Below are positions 1 through 7,458 of a stretch of DNA of 64,000 nt, in pieces. The stretch is from Amycolatopsis methanolica 239 (GTDB taxonomy: Bacteria > Actinomycetota > Actinomycetes > Mycobacteriales > Pseudonocardiaceae). The stretch covers positions 5,208,001-5,272,000 of the forward strand of contig NZ_CP009110.1 in the NCBI RefSeq assembly GCF_000739085.1, given 5' to 3'. Numbering within the stretch: the stretch's first letter is position 1; each line of letters starts with the position of its first letter. Made by a program: the position numbers and the translations under genes. Below the pieces are notes generated by a model, which was not told the origin of the DNA, searched no databases, and saw only the letters and a program-made list of their open reading frames with translations.

Positions 1-66
1 CCACGCGGCCCCACGGCGGCGCTGTCGGAAGCGATCCGCGCGGAGGCGAGCCGGCTGCACGGTTAG
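1..66 (+). CDS. C-terminal tail of an unidentified protein, cut by window edge
   Basis: The first 66 bases read as 21 codons and a TAG stop. The visible tail (residues LSEAIRAEASRLHG) is an amphipathic helix of the kind that ends many LysR-type regulators, but this is too little to name a family. It overlaps the open tail of the opposite-strand HxlR gene, so one of the two ends may be read wrongly. No function can be given. Confidence 0.35.
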   Translation, partial: PRGPTAALSEAIRAEASRLHG

Positions 67-435
67 GCCCGGACTTCCGGAACCGCCGCTACCCGGCCGG
101 TTCGATGCGCACCCCTCCCGCTGCGCCCGGCGCTGTCCCCAGTCGTGCAGGATCTGCAGGGCCGGGGCCAGCTCCGCGCCCTCCGCGGACACGCGGTAGG
201 CGACGGACCGGATCGCGCCGTCCTGCACGGACCTCTCCACCAGCCCGGCCGCCTCCAGCTCCCGCAACCGCGTCGTCAGCACCTTCTCGCTGATGCCCGG
301 CATCCGCCTGCGCAGCTCGCCGTACCGGTGGTCGCGCTCCTTCAAGTACGCCAGCACCACCACGGCCCACTTGCCGGCGATGACGTCGACGGCGAGTTCG
401 ACCGGGCAGTAGTAGCGCGTGCGGGTCGTGTTCAC
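1..435 (-). CDS. HxlR-family winged-helix transcriptional regulator, 3' end outside window
   Basis: From a GTG at 435 the protein begins with the HxlR hallmark YYCPVELAVDVIAGKW (Cys about residue 10), followed by the winged helix (GELRRRMPGISEKVLTTRLR) and a wing ending near HDWGQRR at about residue 107. That is a complete HxlR domain. HxlR proteins are small dimeric repressors or activators, often redox or electrophile sensing through the N-terminal Cys. The frame stays open to base 1 without a stop, which gives an unusual C-terminal extension of at least 30 residues; the true end may lie outside the window or be shifted. The gene is divergent from the ABM-haemoglobin gene, with a palindrome between them. 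The family is clear; the 3' end is not. Confidence 0.75.
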   Translation of the reverse strand, partial: MNTTRTRYYCPVELAVDVIAGKWAVVVLAYLKERDHRYGELRRRMPGISEKVLTTRLRELEAAGLVERSVQDGAIRSVAYRVSAEGAELAPALQILHDWGQRRAQREGCASNRPGSGGSGSPGLTVQPARLRADRFRQRRRGAAW

Positions 436-443
436 GCACCACA

Positions 444-455
444 AAGTACGTACTT
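444..455. promoter_or_regulatory. Perfect 12-bp palindrome, candidate HxlR operator
   Basis: AAGTACGTACTT lies 9 bases upstream of the HxlR start and about 33 bases upstream of the divergent haemoglobin-fusion gene. It is perfectly self-complementary and AT-richer than its surroundings. HxlR-type regulators bind short dyads of AGTA/TACT type, so this is the natural candidate for control of both genes. The assignment is inferred from position and symmetry. Confidence 0.6.
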
Positions 456-488
456 GCCGGGCCACGGCACAGGTGCTCGACTTGACCG

Positions 489-1241
489 GTGCTCACCGAA
501 TACATCCGCTACCGGATTCCCGCCGGGCAGGGCGCGGAATTCGAGGACGCCTACCGGCGCGCCTCCGTGCACCTGGCCGCCGCTCCCGAGTGCCACGACT
601 TCGAGATGACCCGCTGCGTGGACGAACCGGAATGCTACGTCGTCCGGCTCACCTGGACCTCCGCCGACGCGCACCTGACCGATTTCCGGAAGGGCCCGCA
701 CTTCCCGCCCTTCTTCGCCGAGGTCCGCGGCTTCGTCGACGCCATCGAAGAAATGCGCCACTACGAACCCCTCGACATCGGCAGTCCCCTGCCGAGCCTG
801 TACGAGTGGGCAGGCGGCGCCGGGGCGTTCGAGAAGCTGTTCACCGCCTTCTACCAGAAAGTGCCCGCGGACAAGCTGCTCGCGCCGCTGTTCGCCGGCA
901 TGGACGCCGAGCACGCGAAGCACGTCGCGCAGTGGGTCGGCGAGGTGTTCGGCGGCCCGAAGGACTACAGCACGCACCGCGGCGGTCACCGCCACATGGT
1001 GTCGAAGCACCTCGGCAAGGCGATCACCGAAGAGCAGCGCCGCCGCTGGATCGGCCTCCTGCTGGAGACCGCGGACGAGGTGGGCCTGCCGTCGGACCCG
1101 GAGTTCCGGTCGGCGTTCGTCGCCTACCTGGAGTGGGGCACGCGGCTGGCGGTGTTCTTCTCCCGTCCCGGCGCGCGCCCAGCCGTCGACGAGCCGATGC
1201 CGGTCTGGGGCTGGGGTTCGGTGCGTCCCTGGCAGGGCTAG
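489..1241 (+). CDS. ABM-domain / group II truncated haemoglobin fusion
   Basis: A 250-residue chimera. Residues 1-95 resemble an antibiotic biosynthesis monooxygenase (ABM) alpha-beta domain. Residues about 103-228 are a group II truncated globin with Tyr122 (B10), proximal His174 (F8) and the group II Trp187 (G8). The ligand-pocket residues are therefore present, and haem and O2/NO binding is expected in the cytosol. A chimera of this kind has been described from Streptomyces avermitilis; a role in oxidising or detoxifying quinone-like or reactive nitrogen compounds is plausible but unproven. The GTG start at 489 has no clear Shine-Dalgarno. Divergent from an HxlR regulator that probably controls it. 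The TAG stop lies within the CTAG that also ends azlD. Confidence 0.85.
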   Translation: MLTEYIRYRIPAGQGAEFEDAYRRASVHLAAAPECHDFEMTRCVDEPECYVVRLTWTSADAHLTDFRKGPHFPPFFAEVRGFVDAIEEMRHYEPLDIGSPLPSLYEWAGGAGAFEKLFTAFYQKVPADKLLAPLFAGMDAEHAKHVAQWVGEVFGGPKDYSTHRGGHRHMVSKHLGKAITEEQRRRWIGLLLETADEVGLPSDPEFRSAFVAYLEWGTRLAVFFSRPGARPAVDEPMPVWGWGSVRPWQG

Positions 1242-1549
1242 GGCACGCCGGCCAGCCTCAGCAGCGCCGTGACCGCCGCCGCGGCGACGACCACCACCAG
1301 GAACGGCGCCTTCCGCCACGCGAGCACACCGCCGACGGCGACGCCGATCGGGCGGGCGAACCCGGCGAAGCCGTGGCCCTCCGCGAGCGCGCCCGTCGCC
1401 ACGACAGCGACCAGCAGGACCGTCGCCGAGACCGCCATCAGGTTCTGCACCCTGACCGGGAGCTGGATCCTCGACTGCAGCACCGGCCCGGCGAACCGGA
1501 ACGCGAAGGTGCCCGCGGCGAGCACCGCGATCGCGATCAGCAGGGTCAT
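1238..1549 (-). CDS. azlD: AzlD-type branched-chain amino acid exporter small subunit
   Basis: 103 residues, almost entirely hydrophobic, with three to four membrane segments and the usual AzlD size of about 100 residues. AzlD pairs with AzlC to export branched-chain amino acids or their analogues. The ATG at 1549 overlaps the azlC stop in an ATGA arrangement, so the two are translationally coupled and probably form one membrane complex. It ends tail to tail with the haemoglobin-fusion gene. Confidence 0.85.
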   Translation of the reverse strand: MTLLIAIAVLAAGTFAFRFAGPVLQSRIQLPVRVQNLMAVSATVLLVAVVATGALAEGHGFAGFARPIGVAVGGVLAWRKAPFLVVVVAAAAVTALLRLAGVP

Positions 1550-2208
1550 CGCCGCACCACCAGCACCAGCACCCCGGCCAGCGCGAGCAGCACCGGCAGT
1601 CCCGCGGGCAGGAACGGGGTGGCCGCGAGCGCGACCACCCCGCCGGCCACCGCCGCGTGGCGGGTGTCGCGGTCCTTCAGCGACGGCAGCACCAGCGCGA
1701 GCAGCACAGCGGGGAAGGCGGCGTCCAGCCCGAACGCGTCGGTGTCGCCGATGACCGTGCCCGCGAAGGCGCCCGCGAGCACGCCCACGTTCCAGCAGAC
1801 GAAGATGCCGATCCCGCAAGCCCAGTAGGCGGCGCGACGGCGTGCGGCGTCCTCCTGCGCCAGCGCGAACGCCACGTTCTCGTCGGTCATCAGGTGGCTG
1901 CCCAGGATGCGCCCGCGGCGGCCGAGGACGTCGCTGACCGCCATGCCGAACGGCAGGTGCCTGCTGTTGACCAGCAGCCCGGCGACGGCCGCCGCGAACG
2001 GGCTGCCGCCCGCCGCCACCAGCCCGACGAACAGGAACTGTGCCGCGCCGGCGAACACCACCAGCGACATCACCACCGGCAGCCAGGCGCCGAAGCCGGA
2101 CCCGGTGCTGATGGCGCCGTAGGAGATGCCGACGACCCCGTCGGCCAGCGCCACCAGGGCGACGTCACGCAGCAGGCGACGGTCGAGTGTTCGGTATATC
2201 GTACGCAT
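1546..2208 (-). CDS. azlC: AzlC-family branched-chain amino acid exporter large subunit
   Basis: About 220 residues with the AzlC N-terminal signature (ALADGVVGISYGAIS) and five to six predicted membrane helices; normal family length. It forms the exporter with the overlapping azlD. ATG at 2208 is chosen; a GTG one codon upstream (2211) is possible. Divergent from an XRE-cupin regulator, the standard arrangement for locally regulated azlCD pairs. An inverted repeat in the divergent region overlaps the first codons, so the start could be further inside the frame. Confidence 0.85.
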   Translation of the reverse strand: MRTIYRTLDRRLLRDVALVALADGVVGISYGAISTGSGFGAWLPVVMSLVVFAGAAQFLFVGLVAAGGSPFAAAVAGLLVNSRHLPFGMAVSDVLGRRGRILGSHLMTDENVAFALAQEDAARRRAAYWACGIGIFVCWNVGVLAGAFAGTVIGDTDAFGLDAAFPAVLLALVLPSLKDRDTRHAAVAGGVVALAATPFLPAGLPVLLALAGVLVLVVRR

Positions 2209-2227
2209 CACCTTACATACTGAACAC
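2187..2227. promoter_or_regulatory. Inverted repeat between azlC and its XRE-cupin regulator
   Basis: GTGTTCGGTAT (2187-2197) and ATACTGAACAC (2217-2227) are inverted copies matching at 10 of 11 positions with a 19-base spacer. The region is AT-richer than its flanks and sits between divergent azlC and the XRE-cupin gene. It is a good candidate operator for autoregulation and azlCD control. The left arm lies within the first azlC codons under the chosen start. Confidence 0.55.
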
Positions 2228-2277
2228 CGACAGATCGTTCGTCAAGCCGAACAACCGGACTTCTGGAGCGAACACGC

Positions 2278-2835
2278 ATGGCCGAGCGCGGCGCACCACT
2301 GGACGTCATCGCAGCCTCCCTGCGACGGGAACGCGCCCGCACGGGGCTGTCCCTCAGCGAGGTCGCCAAGCGGGCGGGCATCGCCAAGTCGACGTTGTCC
2401 CAACTGGAAGCCGGCAGCGGCAACCCGAGCGTGGAAACGCTGTGGGCGCTCAGCGTGGTGCTCGACGTGCCGTTCGCGCGGCTGGTCGAGCCGGTGCGGC
2501 CGCAGGTGCAGGTCATCCGCGCCGACGAGGGGCCCACCTTCTACTCCGAGCGCTCCGACTACGTGGCGACGCTCGTGGCGTCCTGCCCGCCGAACGCGCG
2601 CCGCGACATCTTCCGCATCTCGGCCGAGCCGGGCACGCCGCGCCGCTCCGACCCGCACATGCCCGGCGTGGTGGAGCACGTGGTGCTCAGCTCGGGCCGG
2701 GCCCTGGTCGGCCTGGTGGACGAGCCGGTGGAACTCGCCCCCGGCGACTACATCGCCTACCCGGGCGACGTGGCGCACATCTTCCAGGCCCTGGAGCCGG
2801 GCACCCGTGCGGTGCTGGTCTCCGAGCACACGTAG
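2278..2835 (+). CDS. XRE-family regulator with C-terminal cupin domain
   Basis: 185 residues. Residues about 8-64 form a helix-turn-helix of XRE type (LSEVAKRAGIAKSTLSQLE). Residues about 95-183 form a cupin barrel that probably senses a small ligand. XRE-cupin proteins next to azlCD usually repress the exporter. The gene is divergent from azlC with an inverted repeat between them. ATG at 2278 places the HTH at the normal distance from the N-terminus. Ligand unknown; an amino acid or analogue is inferred from the neighbour. Confidence 0.85.
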   Translation: MAERGAPLDVIAASLRRERARTGLSLSEVAKRAGIAKSTLSQLEAGSGNPSVETLWALSVVLDVPFARLVEPVRPQVQVIRADEGPTFYSERSDYVATLVASCPPNARRDIFRISAEPGTPRRSDPHMPGVVEHVVLSSGRALVGLVDEPVELAPGDYIAYPGDVAHIFQALEPGTRAVLVSEHT

Positions 2836-2884
2836 GCGCGCGCGTCGCTAGCTCGACGACGGACGAGCGGCTCCTCCCGCTGCG

Positions 2885-3637
2885 TCAGAAGACGGCCACC
2901 GCGCCCGCGGCGTCCGGTGTGACCAGGCCGTGGCGTTCCCGGACCAGCACCGCGGGCGTCACCCCGGCCAGGTCACGCGTCTCGCGCGTCAAGTGGGCCT
3001 GGTCGGCGTAGCCGGCGGCCGCCGCGAAGTCCGCCAGCGACGACGGGCGCACGGCGTCCGCGCTGCGCAGGAAACGCTGGAACCGCACGATCCGCTGCAG
3101 CGCCTTGGGCCCGAGGCCGACGTGCTCGGTGAACAGCCGGCGCAACTGGCGGCCCGTCAGCGACACCTCGTCCGCCACCGAGTCCAGCGGCGCGCCCCGC
3201 CAGATCCGGCTCACCGCGTGCCGCACCCGCGGATCACCCGGCCGCGGACGCAACGCCGACGGGAAAGCACCGCGCCACACCGATTCCGCGACCGTGCGGG
3301 CAGCCGCGTCCGGCAGCACCGCGCTCAACGGCACCACCGCGTCCCGCACCTCGTGGCCCGGCAGGCCCAGCACCGCGGCGATCGCCTCGGTCCGCAGCCG
3401 CAGCCCGCGCAGCTCCGCGCCATGCGGCAACTGGTGCAACGCGGGCGCCAACGTGGGCCCCACCAGGCAGGCCGCGCCGGTCGATGCCACGATCACGTCC
3501 GCCGCCGCGTCCGGCACCACCCGCTGCACGAACTCGCCCGGCGCCCGCTGCGCCCACCAGCAGCGCACGACACCGGAACCCACCTGTTCGCGGTAGGTGT
3601 CCGTTTCGTTCAAGCCGTCCCCGGGCGCGGCTGCCAT
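2885..3637 (-). CDS. AraC-family transcriptional regulator
   Basis: 250 residues from the ATG at 3637. The N-terminal half resembles the sensor region common in actinobacterial AraC-like regulators. The last 110 residues carry two helix-turn-helix units (LTGRQLRRLFTEHVGLGPK and the FAAAAGYADQAHLTRETRDL segment), the typical AraC/XylS DNA-binding domain. Divergent from a VOC-family gene only 9 bases away, so the two share a promoter region and the VOC gene is the probable target. The effector cannot be read from the sequence. Confidence 0.85.
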   Translation of the reverse strand: MAAAPGDGLNETDTYREQVGSGVVRCWWAQRAPGEFVQRVVPDAAADVIVASTGAACLVGPTLAPALHQLPHGAELRGLRLRTEAIAAVLGLPGHEVRDAVVPLSAVLPDAAARTVAESVWRGAFPSALRPRPGDPRVRHAVSRIWRGAPLDSVADEVSLTGRQLRRLFTEHVGLGPKALQRIVRFQRFLRSADAVRPSSLADFAAAAGYADQAHLTRETRDLAGVTPAVLVRERHGLVTPDAAGAVAVF

Positions 3638-3646
3638 GCTCCGAGT

Positions 3647-4084
3647 ATGGAACAAGGCGTGCACTTCATCACGGTGGCGACCCGGGACACCGACGTCGCC
3701 AGGGCGTTCTACGTGGACGGCCTGGGCTGGCAGCCGTTGCTGGACGTGCCGGACGAAATCCTGTTCTTCCAGATCGCGCCCGGTGTCACGCTCGGGCTGT
3801 TCGACACGGTGAAGTTCGCCGCCGACATGAACAGCACCGACATCACTGGGCCGGCCGGGCTGACGTTGTCGCACAACGTCGGCAGCCCGGACGAGGTCGA
3901 CCGCTGCCTCGCGAAGGCCGCCGAGGTCGGCGCGGACATCGTGAAACCCGGCGAGCGGGCCGCGTTCGGCGGCTACCACGGCCACTTCCGCGACCCGAAC
4001 GGGCTGATCTGGGAGGTCGCGCACAACCCGTCGTGGTCGGTCGACCCGGACGGCCGGGTGCGGCTCGGCCTGGTGGAGTCCTAG
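3647..4084 (+). CDS. VOC-family (glyoxalase/bleomycin resistance fold) protein
   Basis: 145 residues forming one glyoxalase-like unit with paired beta-alpha-beta-beta-beta modules: HFITVATRD at the start and DPNGLIWEVAHN near the end, the usual positions of VOC metal ligands (His6 and the late Glu). Such proteins are metal-dependent lyases, isomerases or dioxygenases, or antibiotic-binding proteins; the substrate is unknown. Starts 9 bases from the divergent AraC-type regulator and ends with a 4-base convergent overlap with the PIG-L gene. Confidence 0.8.
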   Translation: MEQGVHFITVATRDTDVARAFYVDGLGWQPLLDVPDEILFFQIAPGVTLGLFDTVKFAADMNSTDITGPAGLTLSHNVGSPDEVDRCLAKAAEVGADIVKPGERAAFGGYHGHFRDPNGLIWEVAHNPSWSVDPDGRVRLGLVES

Positions 4085-4875
4085 AGCCCCGCCATCACGT
4101 CGGTTTCGGTGATGCCCGGCCCCTGGCCCGCGCGGATGAACCACTCGGTGCCGAAGGCGTGGGTGAACGCGTCCTCGGGCATCGCCAGGAACAGGGACTG
4201 CTCGCTGATCTGGCTGGCGTGCGCGCGCATCGCCGCGCGTTTGGCGCCCAGCCACGGCCGCACGTCGACCGCGGCGGTGATCTCCGCGGCCGGCTTGCCC
4301 AGCTCGCTGAGAGTTTCGACACCGGGGATCTTGATGCCGGACTCGGCGGCCCGCGCGGCGAACTCCGCCAGGCCGGCGCGCATGTGGTCGGTGTTGACCG
4401 TGCTCTGGTACACCCGCGGCGTGCCGGCCAGCTCGGCCGCGCGCATCCCGACGCGGTGCACCTGGATGTGGTCCGGGTGGCCGTAGGTGCCGTGGTCGTC
4501 GTAGACGGTCAGCACGTCCGCCCGCTCCTCGCGCAGGATCGCCGCGAGCTTCGCCGCCGCCTCCTCCACCGGCGCCCGCCAGAACGAGCCGGGCAGGTCG
4601 TTCTCGGGCGTGCCCATCATCCCGGAATCGGTGTAGCCGAGGAACTCCAGCCGTTTCGCGCCGAGAATCTCGGCCGCCGCCCTGGTCTCCTCGACCCGGC
4701 GCCGCCACAGCGGCTCGTCGTCGGCGAGGAAGCCGGGCGGCACCTCGCCGTGCTCGCCACGGGTCGCGACGACGAGCACGACCCGGTGCCCCTCTTCGAA
4801 GGCCTTGCGCATGATCCCGCCGCAGGCGATGCACTCGTCGTCGGGGTGGGCGTGAAACGTCACCAAGGTCGCCAC
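4081..4875 (-). CDS. PIG-L family N-acetylglucosaminyl-type deacetylase
   Basis: 264 residues. The zinc-site motif AHPDDE is at residues 9-14 and the second metal/catalytic motif GHPDH lies near residue 131. This fold includes MshB and Mca of mycothiol metabolism and antibiotic-tailoring deacetylases, all of which hydrolyse amide bonds on sugar-linked substrates. It lacks the specific N-terminal sequences of MshB and Mca, so the substrate is left open. Convergent overlap with the VOC gene; divergent from the polyprenyl synthetase. Confidence 0.82.
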   Translation of the reverse strand: MATLVTFHAHPDDECIACGGIMRKAFEEGHRVVLVVATRGEHGEVPPGFLADDEPLWRRRVEETRAAAEILGAKRLEFLGYTDSGMMGTPENDLPGSFWRAPVEEAAAKLAAILREERADVLTVYDDHGTYGHPDHIQVHRVGMRAAELAGTPRVYQSTVNTDHMRAGLAEFAARAAESGIKIPGVETLSELGKPAAEITAAVDVRPWLGAKRAAMRAHASQISEQSLFLAMPEDAFTHAFGTEWFIRAGQGPGITETDVMAGL

Positions 4876-4953
4876 GAGCCGAGCCTACGGGCGCCGATCA
4901 CATCGCGGCCACCCCGCCAAGCGCGCCCGGCGCATGTCGTCGACGATAGGCGC

Positions 4954-6024
4954 ATGGACTTCGACGCCGACCTGCCCCAGCACCTGGAACGCCACCTGGC
5001 CGCGTTCCTCACCGAGGCGGGCGCGTCCGTCCGGGCAGCGCAGCCGGCGTTCGGCTCCGGCGTCGACACACTGACCGGGTTCGTGCTCGGCGGCGGCAAG
5101 CGGCTGCGGCCGACGTTCGCGTGGTGGGCCTGGCGCGGCGCGGGCGGCGACCCGCATGGCCCCGACGCCGAGGGCGTGCTGCGGGCCGTCGCCAGCCTCG
5201 AGCTGGTGCAGGCGTGCGCGTTGATCCACGACGACCTCATCGACTCCTCCGACTCGCGCCGCGGCCGCCCCACCGTGCACGTCTCCTACGCCCGGGAGCA
5301 CCGGGCGAACGGCTGGCTCGGCGCACCCGAAACGTTCGGCCTGGCCGCGTCGGTGCTGATCGGCGACCTGGCGCTGGCCTGGGCGGACGACATGTTCAAC
5401 AGCGCCCCGCTGCCCGCCGCGACCCTCGACGCCGCGCGCCCGGCGTGGCGCGCCATGCGCACCGAGGTGCTCGCCGGCCAGTACCTGGACGTGCGCACGC
5501 AGGCCACCGGCGACACCTCGCCCGAAGCCGCGCTGCGGGTCTCGCGCCTCAAGACCGCCGCCTACACCGTGCAGCGCCCGCTCCACCTCGGCGCCGCGCT
5601 GGCCGGCGCGGACGAGCAGCGCATCGCGACGCTGCGCGAGTTCGGCGACGACCTCGGCGTGGCGTTCCAGCTGCGGGACGACCTGCTCGGCGTGTTCGGC
5701 GACCCGTCGGTCACCGGCAAGCCGGCGGGCGACGACCTGCGCGAGGGCAAGCGCACGCTGCTGGTCGCACTGGGCCTGCAACTGGCCGAGGACACCGAGC
5801 AGCACAAGCTCATCGCCGACGCGATCGGCGCCGACCTCGCCGACGACGAGGTGGACCGGGTGCGCCGGACGCTGACCGAGGTCGGCGCCGTGGACGCGGT
5901 CGAGCAGCGGATCACCGCGCTGACCGGGACCGCGCTGGCCGCGCTGGAGCGCGCCAGCCTGGCCGAACCCGCGGCGACCCGGCTCGCCGAGCTGGCCGAA
6001 CTCGCCACCCAGCGCACCTTCTGA
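4954..6024 (+). CDS. Polyprenyl diphosphate synthase (IdsA-like)
   Basis: 356 residues from the ATG at 4954. Trans-prenyltransferase motifs are in order: GGGKRLRP (about residue 47), the first Asp-rich motif in LIHDDLID, and the second in LRDDLLGVFGD. It condenses isopentenyl diphosphate with allylic diphosphates, making geranylgeranyl or similar chains for carotenoids, quinones or terpenes. The position next to the F420-type oxidoreductase and the Rv2175c/PknL genes matches the mycobacterial idsA2 region. Product chain length cannot be assigned with certainty. Confidence 0.88.
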   Translation: MDFDADLPQHLERHLAAFLTEAGASVRAAQPAFGSGVDTLTGFVLGGGKRLRPTFAWWAWRGAGGDPHGPDAEGVLRAVASLELVQACALIHDDLIDSSDSRRGRPTVHVSYAREHRANGWLGAPETFGLAASVLIGDLALAWADDMFNSAPLPAATLDAARPAWRAMRTEVLAGQYLDVRTQATGDTSPEAALRVSRLKTAAYTVQRPLHLGAALAGADEQRIATLREFGDDLGVAFQLRDDLLGVFGDPSVTGKPAGDDLREGKRTLLVALGLQLAEDTEQHKLIADAIGADLADDEVDRVRRTLTEVGAVDAVEQRITALTGTALAALERASLAEPAATRLAELAELATQRTF

Positions 6025-6035
6025 CCGGTACACAG

Positions 6036-6073
6036 TGGACTTCCACCTGGAGTGCGATCCAGGTGGAAGTCCA
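6036..6073 (+). terminator. 15-bp perfect stem-loop after polyprenyl synthase
   Basis: TGGACTTCCACCTGG (6036-6050) pairs perfectly with CCAGGTGGAAGTCCA (6059-6073) around an 8-base loop, 11 bases after the stop codon. There is no T-run after it, as is common for actinobacterial terminators. It separates two genes on the same strand and probably limits read-through. Confidence 0.75.
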
Positions 6074-6133
6074 TGCGCGGCAAGCACTTCCGCCACACTG
6101 CGCGGGTGTCCCGGGTGTGGCTAGGCTGGCGGT

Positions 6134-6919
6134 ATGACCGACACCACCAGGCCGATCCGGATCGGGCTGCAGCTCCAGCCGCAGCACGCCGACTACCGGA
6201 CCATCCGCGAAACCGCCTCCGCCGCCGAAGACCTCGGCGTCGACATCATCTTCAACTGGGATCACTTCTACCCCTTGTACGGCGACCCCGACGGCAAGCA
6301 CTTCGAGTGCTGGACCATGCTCGGCGCCTGGGCGGAGTCGACGTCGCGGGTCGAGATCGGCGCGCTGGTCACCTGCAACAGCTACCGCAACCCCGAGCTG
6401 CTCGCCGACATGGCGCGCACGGTCGACCACATCAGCGACGGCCGCCTGATCCTCGGCATCGGCTCCGGCTGGTTCGAGAAGGACTACGACGAGTACGGCT
6501 ACGAGTTCGGCACCGCGGGCGGCAGGCTCGACGACCTGGCCGAGGCGCTGCCGCGCATCGAGTCGCGGCTGGGCAAGCTCAACCCGGCGCCCACCCGCAA
6601 GATCCCGGTGCTGATCGGCGGCGGCGGCGAGAAGAAGACGCTCAAGCTGGTCGCGAAGCACGCCGACATCTGGCACGGCTTCGGCGACCCGGAGACCGTC
6701 GAGCGCAAGGTCGGGATCCTGAAGCAGCACTGCGCGGACGTCGGCCGCGACGCCGGCGAGATCGAGATCTCCACCGGCGTGCAGGGCGAGCCGGACGAGC
6801 TGGGCCCGAAGCTGCGGGGGCTGGGTGTGAGCCTGTTCACCGTCGGCGTCGGCGGCCCGGACTACGACCTGGGCCTGCTGAAGAAGTGGATCTCGTGGCG
6901 CGACGCCCAGAACGGCTGA
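6134..6919 (+). CDS. LLM-class F420-dependent oxidoreductase
   Basis: 261 residues with a luciferase-like monooxygenase TIM barrel: IRIGLQLQPQHADY at strand 1, GALVTCNSYRNPELLADMA in the cofactor region and LILGIGSGW typical of F420-binding members. Such enzymes use reduced or oxidised F420 (occasionally FMN) for two-electron chemistry on diverse substrates. It stands where Rv2172c-type genes stand next to idsA2 in mycobacteria. Specific substrate unknown. Preceded by a stem-loop, so it probably has its own promoter. Confidence 0.85.
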   Translation: MTDTTRPIRIGLQLQPQHADYRTIRETASAAEDLGVDIIFNWDHFYPLYGDPDGKHFECWTMLGAWAESTSRVEIGALVTCNSYRNPELLADMARTVDHISDGRLILGIGSGWFEKDYDEYGYEFGTAGGRLDDLAEALPRIESRLGKLNPAPTRKIPVLIGGGGEKKTLKLVAKHADIWHGFGDPETVERKVGILKQHCADVGRDAGEIEISTGVQGEPDELGPKLRGLGVSLFTVGVGGPDYDLGLLKKWISWRDAQNG

Positions 6920-6964
6920 CACCTGCTCGGCGGAGGCGGGTGCGGTGACGCGCCCGCCTCCTCG

Positions 6965-7333
6965 CTAGAACGCCATGGCCTGGGCGCGGCGCTTCACCTC
7001 CGTGCCGTGGTTGGTGCGCAGGGCGTTGATCGGGGTGCTGCCGGGCAGCGTCTCGTCCGCCTCGTAGAGCCAGCGCAGCATCTCGGTGCGGCTGAACCCG
7101 GCGTCGGCGAGCACCGTCAGCAGCCCGGTCAGCCCCTTCACCGGCTGCCCGCCGACGAAGAAGTCGGCCGGGACCATGAGGTCGCCGTCGCGCCGGACGG
7201 CGAGCAGCTGACCGTCCCGGAGCAGCTGCCGGACCTTGTTCACCGAAAGGCCGATCTGCTCCGCCACTTGCGCCAGCGACAGCACGGCCACGTCGGCGTC
7301 GAGGATGTCATCAGCGACTGGGATCGCACTCAC
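6965..7333 (-). CDS. Rv2175c-like DNA-binding protein, probable PknL substrate
   Basis: 122 residues. An N-terminal winged-helix of excisionase/MerR type (LSLAQVAEQIGLSVNKVRQLL, about residues 18-40) is followed by the conserved C-terminal region (GLLTVLADAGFSRTEMLRWLY). The family prototype Rv2175c binds DNA and is phosphorylated by the adjacent kinase PknL. Here too the gene is divergent from a PknL-like kinase, which supports the same partnership. The regulated genes are unknown. Confidence 0.85.
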   Translation of the reverse strand: MSAIPVADDILDADVAVLSLAQVAEQIGLSVNKVRQLLRDGQLLAVRRDGDLMVPADFFVGGQPVKGLTGLLTVLADAGFSRTEMLRWLYEADETLPGSTPINALRTNHGTEVKRRAQAMAF

Positions 7334-7458
7334 GCAAGACAGGGTGCCACATCAGGCCTGGTTGTCCGCAATGTCGCGCGAACGGCGTAACGAAAGCTCA
7401 ACCACGGCAGTCCCGGGGCGGCTCCACCGACTCCGGCAAAGTCCGTACGATCGGGCGC

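Noticed and set aside
89-505. Alternative minus-strand reading of the HxlR locus
   Set aside because: This frame has a stop inside the window but reads as Arg/Gly-rich sequence without the HxlR domain; the adjacent frame carries the complete domain.
2930-3646. N-terminal extension of the VOC protein
   Set aside because: The in-frame upstream sequence is antisense to the AraC-type regulator and lacks family similarity; the ATG at 3647 gives the normal VOC length.
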